Source: Lachnospiraceae bacterium (lineage in GTDB: Bacteria > Bacillota > Clostridia > Lachnospirales > Lachnospiraceae). Taken from it: 64,000 bases of DNA. The notes under the pieces are model-generated. The model was given only the letters and a program-made list of their open reading frames with translations, was not told the DNA's origin and ran no database searches. Below, in pieces: positions 63,248 to 64,000 of the stretch. Within the stretch, counting starts at the first letter, position 1. Every line of letters begins with the position of its first letter. The stretch lies in NCBI GenBank assembly GCA_017520425.1, contig JAFXFO010000026.1, forward strand, positions 1 to 64,000, given 5' to 3'. A program made the position numbers and the translations under genes.

Positions 63248-63868
63248 TTACTTTACTTCCACAGTATAGCTTAAATCACCTGTAATATCAGAAATGATTA
63301 AGCCAAAGTCAATAGAACCACCTGCCGGTATTTTGGAGTTGTGGTCCTCGTTAGTAACCACCAGGGTATCTGCATTTAAACTGTATTTGCCGCGCCAACC
63401 GCTGTCGATCGCTGCATTCTCACCTACTTTAATGCGAAGAGTCCAACCATTTGTTGCAGTATCCGTGTTGTTTGTCAGCACCATATTCATACGGTAATAC
63501 TTGGGACTTTCTCCCCAGGTTTCATCAGTGTTTATATCCAAAGTAAAGGCATCCTTCGGTGCTTCCGTAATAGGAGCCTCCGGTATTTCGGTAGCAACCG
63601 GTTCCGGAGTGGGGGTAGGCGTAGGAACTTCTGTTACAGTAGGAGCCTCGGTTTCCTGTGGACCCTCTGAAGGTTGCGGTGTCAACTGTTCAGTAGGTGC
63701 CTGGGTGCTTTCAGAAGTAACAGGTTCCGGTGTGCTTGTGGTGACAGGATCACTGTTTGCGGCATTATTTTTTCCGGCGTTCAGTCCAAACATAAAAGCA
63801 AGCAGAATGAGAAGAATCACCACGACTATGGAAAGGATAATAATTATTAAATTCTTTTTGTCTTTCAT
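63248..63868 (-). CDS. Membrane-anchored CBM2-like surface protein
   Basis: About 206 residues from the ATG at 63868 (GGAGG upstream; the longer in-frame start has none). A basic N-terminus and one transmembrane segment (~6-30) form an uncleaved or N-terminal anchor. A Pro/Thr/Glu-rich spacer (~35-105) follows. The C-terminal ~100 residues form a beta-sandwich with NGWTLRIKVGENAAIDSGWRG, TLVVTNEDHNSKIPAGGS and FGLIISD, matching carbohydrate-binding module 2. A surface glycan-binding role is probable. Located convergent to the sigma-factor gene; co-regulation is unknown. Confidence 0.82.
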   Translation of the reverse strand: MKDKKNLIIIILSIVVVILLILLAFMFGLNAGKNNAANSDPVTTSTPEPVTSESTQAPTEQLTPQPSEGPQETEAPTVTEVPTPTPTPEPVATEIPEAPITEAPKDAFTLDINTDETWGESPKYYRMNMVLTNNTDTATNGWTLRIKVGENAAIDSGWRGKYSLNADTLVVTNEDHNSKIPAGGSIDFGLIISDITGDLSYTVEVK

Positions 63869-64000
63869 AAGTTCCTCCAAGGTAAATAGATAGGCATTAT
63901 GCCATTCCATAATAGAATAAGTCGAAAATCCTTTTTTTGCAATAACATCCTGATATTTTTTGAACAATATTTGAGTAGATATTAATACAATACGATTTGT
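63869..64000 (-). other. Upstream region of the CBM2-like gene, window end
   Basis: On the minus strand, TTGCAA, a 17-bp AT-rich spacer and TATTCT (then TATTAT) could form its promoter. A small palindrome GGCATAATGCC lies between it and the ribosome site. No other gene is visible before the window ends. Confidence 0.4.

Noticed and set aside
63501-63893. Gly/Ser/Val-rich plus-strand ORF
   Set aside because: Mirror of the Pro/Thr/Glu spacer of the CBM2-like gene; no ribosome site and no family match.

Overview
The window looks like chromosomal DNA of a low-to-mid GC Firmicute, most likely a gut or rumen Lachnospiraceae-type clostridium. The evidence is strong AGGAGG-type ribosome sites, consensus TTGACA/TATAAT promoters in front of tRNAs, a Clostridia-style infC-rpmI-rplT operon, a DUF1540 protein, double-HTH XRE regulators, a GH120 xylosidase, a serpin and a CBM2-like surface protein. 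No phage, plasmid, IS element, rRNA or CRISPR array was found. All assignments rest on reading the sequence and recalling families; no search was run.

Layout. 0-0.4 kb: the tail of a tRNA cluster (Val, Leu, Arg). 0.4-3.4 kb: a secreted serpin and a convergent ABC-F ATPase. 3.5-6.8 kb: two double-HTH XRE regulators flanking a 54-residue exported-peptide gene, with a strong palindrome between them, a candidate peptide-signalling locus. 6.8-10.9 kb: rhodanese, THUMP-type RNA methyltransferase, amidase, rdgB and YfcE-like phosphodiesterase. 10.9-11.6 kb: six tRNAs behind a perfect promoter. 11.7-15.2 kb: DUF4303, MgtE and an NSS-type symporter. 15.2-18.1 kb: tRNA-Leu and an xpaC-telA pair. 18.2-19.3 kb: a promoter, a putative yybP-ykoY manganese riboswitch, a terminator and a CaCA exchanger. 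19.4-26.4 kb: malQ, a CYTH protein, DJ-1, an M18 aminopeptidase, an AraC regulator and a subtilase. 26.5-31.6 kb: a two-component system and thrS. 31.6-33.4 kb: DUF1540 and an L20-leader-controlled infC (AUU start)-rpmI-rplT operon. 33.5-41.4 kb: PepD, an AI-2E-type permease with a long tail, a YtrA-type GntR/ABC/CPBP cassette and a serine hydrolase. 41.4-44.5 kb: a large inverted-repeat element, tRNA-Pro and a GGDEF-EAL protein. 44.6-49.8 kb: an esterase lipoprotein, a DUF5058/permease/M20 peptidase set and an RlmD-type methyltransferase. 49.9-52.6 kb: an anchored hypothetical protein and a cytoplasmic GH120 beta-xylosidase.

The most accessory-looking part is 52.6-60.2 kb. It holds a WYL regulator, a GyrI-like/DUF3795 fusion, an AlkZ-like winged-helix protein and a heterodimeric ABC exporter. 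It is bracketed by two arrays of alternating inverted repeats that share a GGGY(AT)AGAA-like core and keep pairing through G-U and compensatory changes. The proteins suggest protection from electrophilic or DNA-alkylating small molecules, but this is inference. The last 4 kb hold a methyltransferase behind a 24-bp perfect palindrome, a small membrane protein, an ECF-type sigma factor with an unusual ~360-residue C-terminal extension and its own ECF-like promoter, and a membrane-anchored CBM2-like protein.
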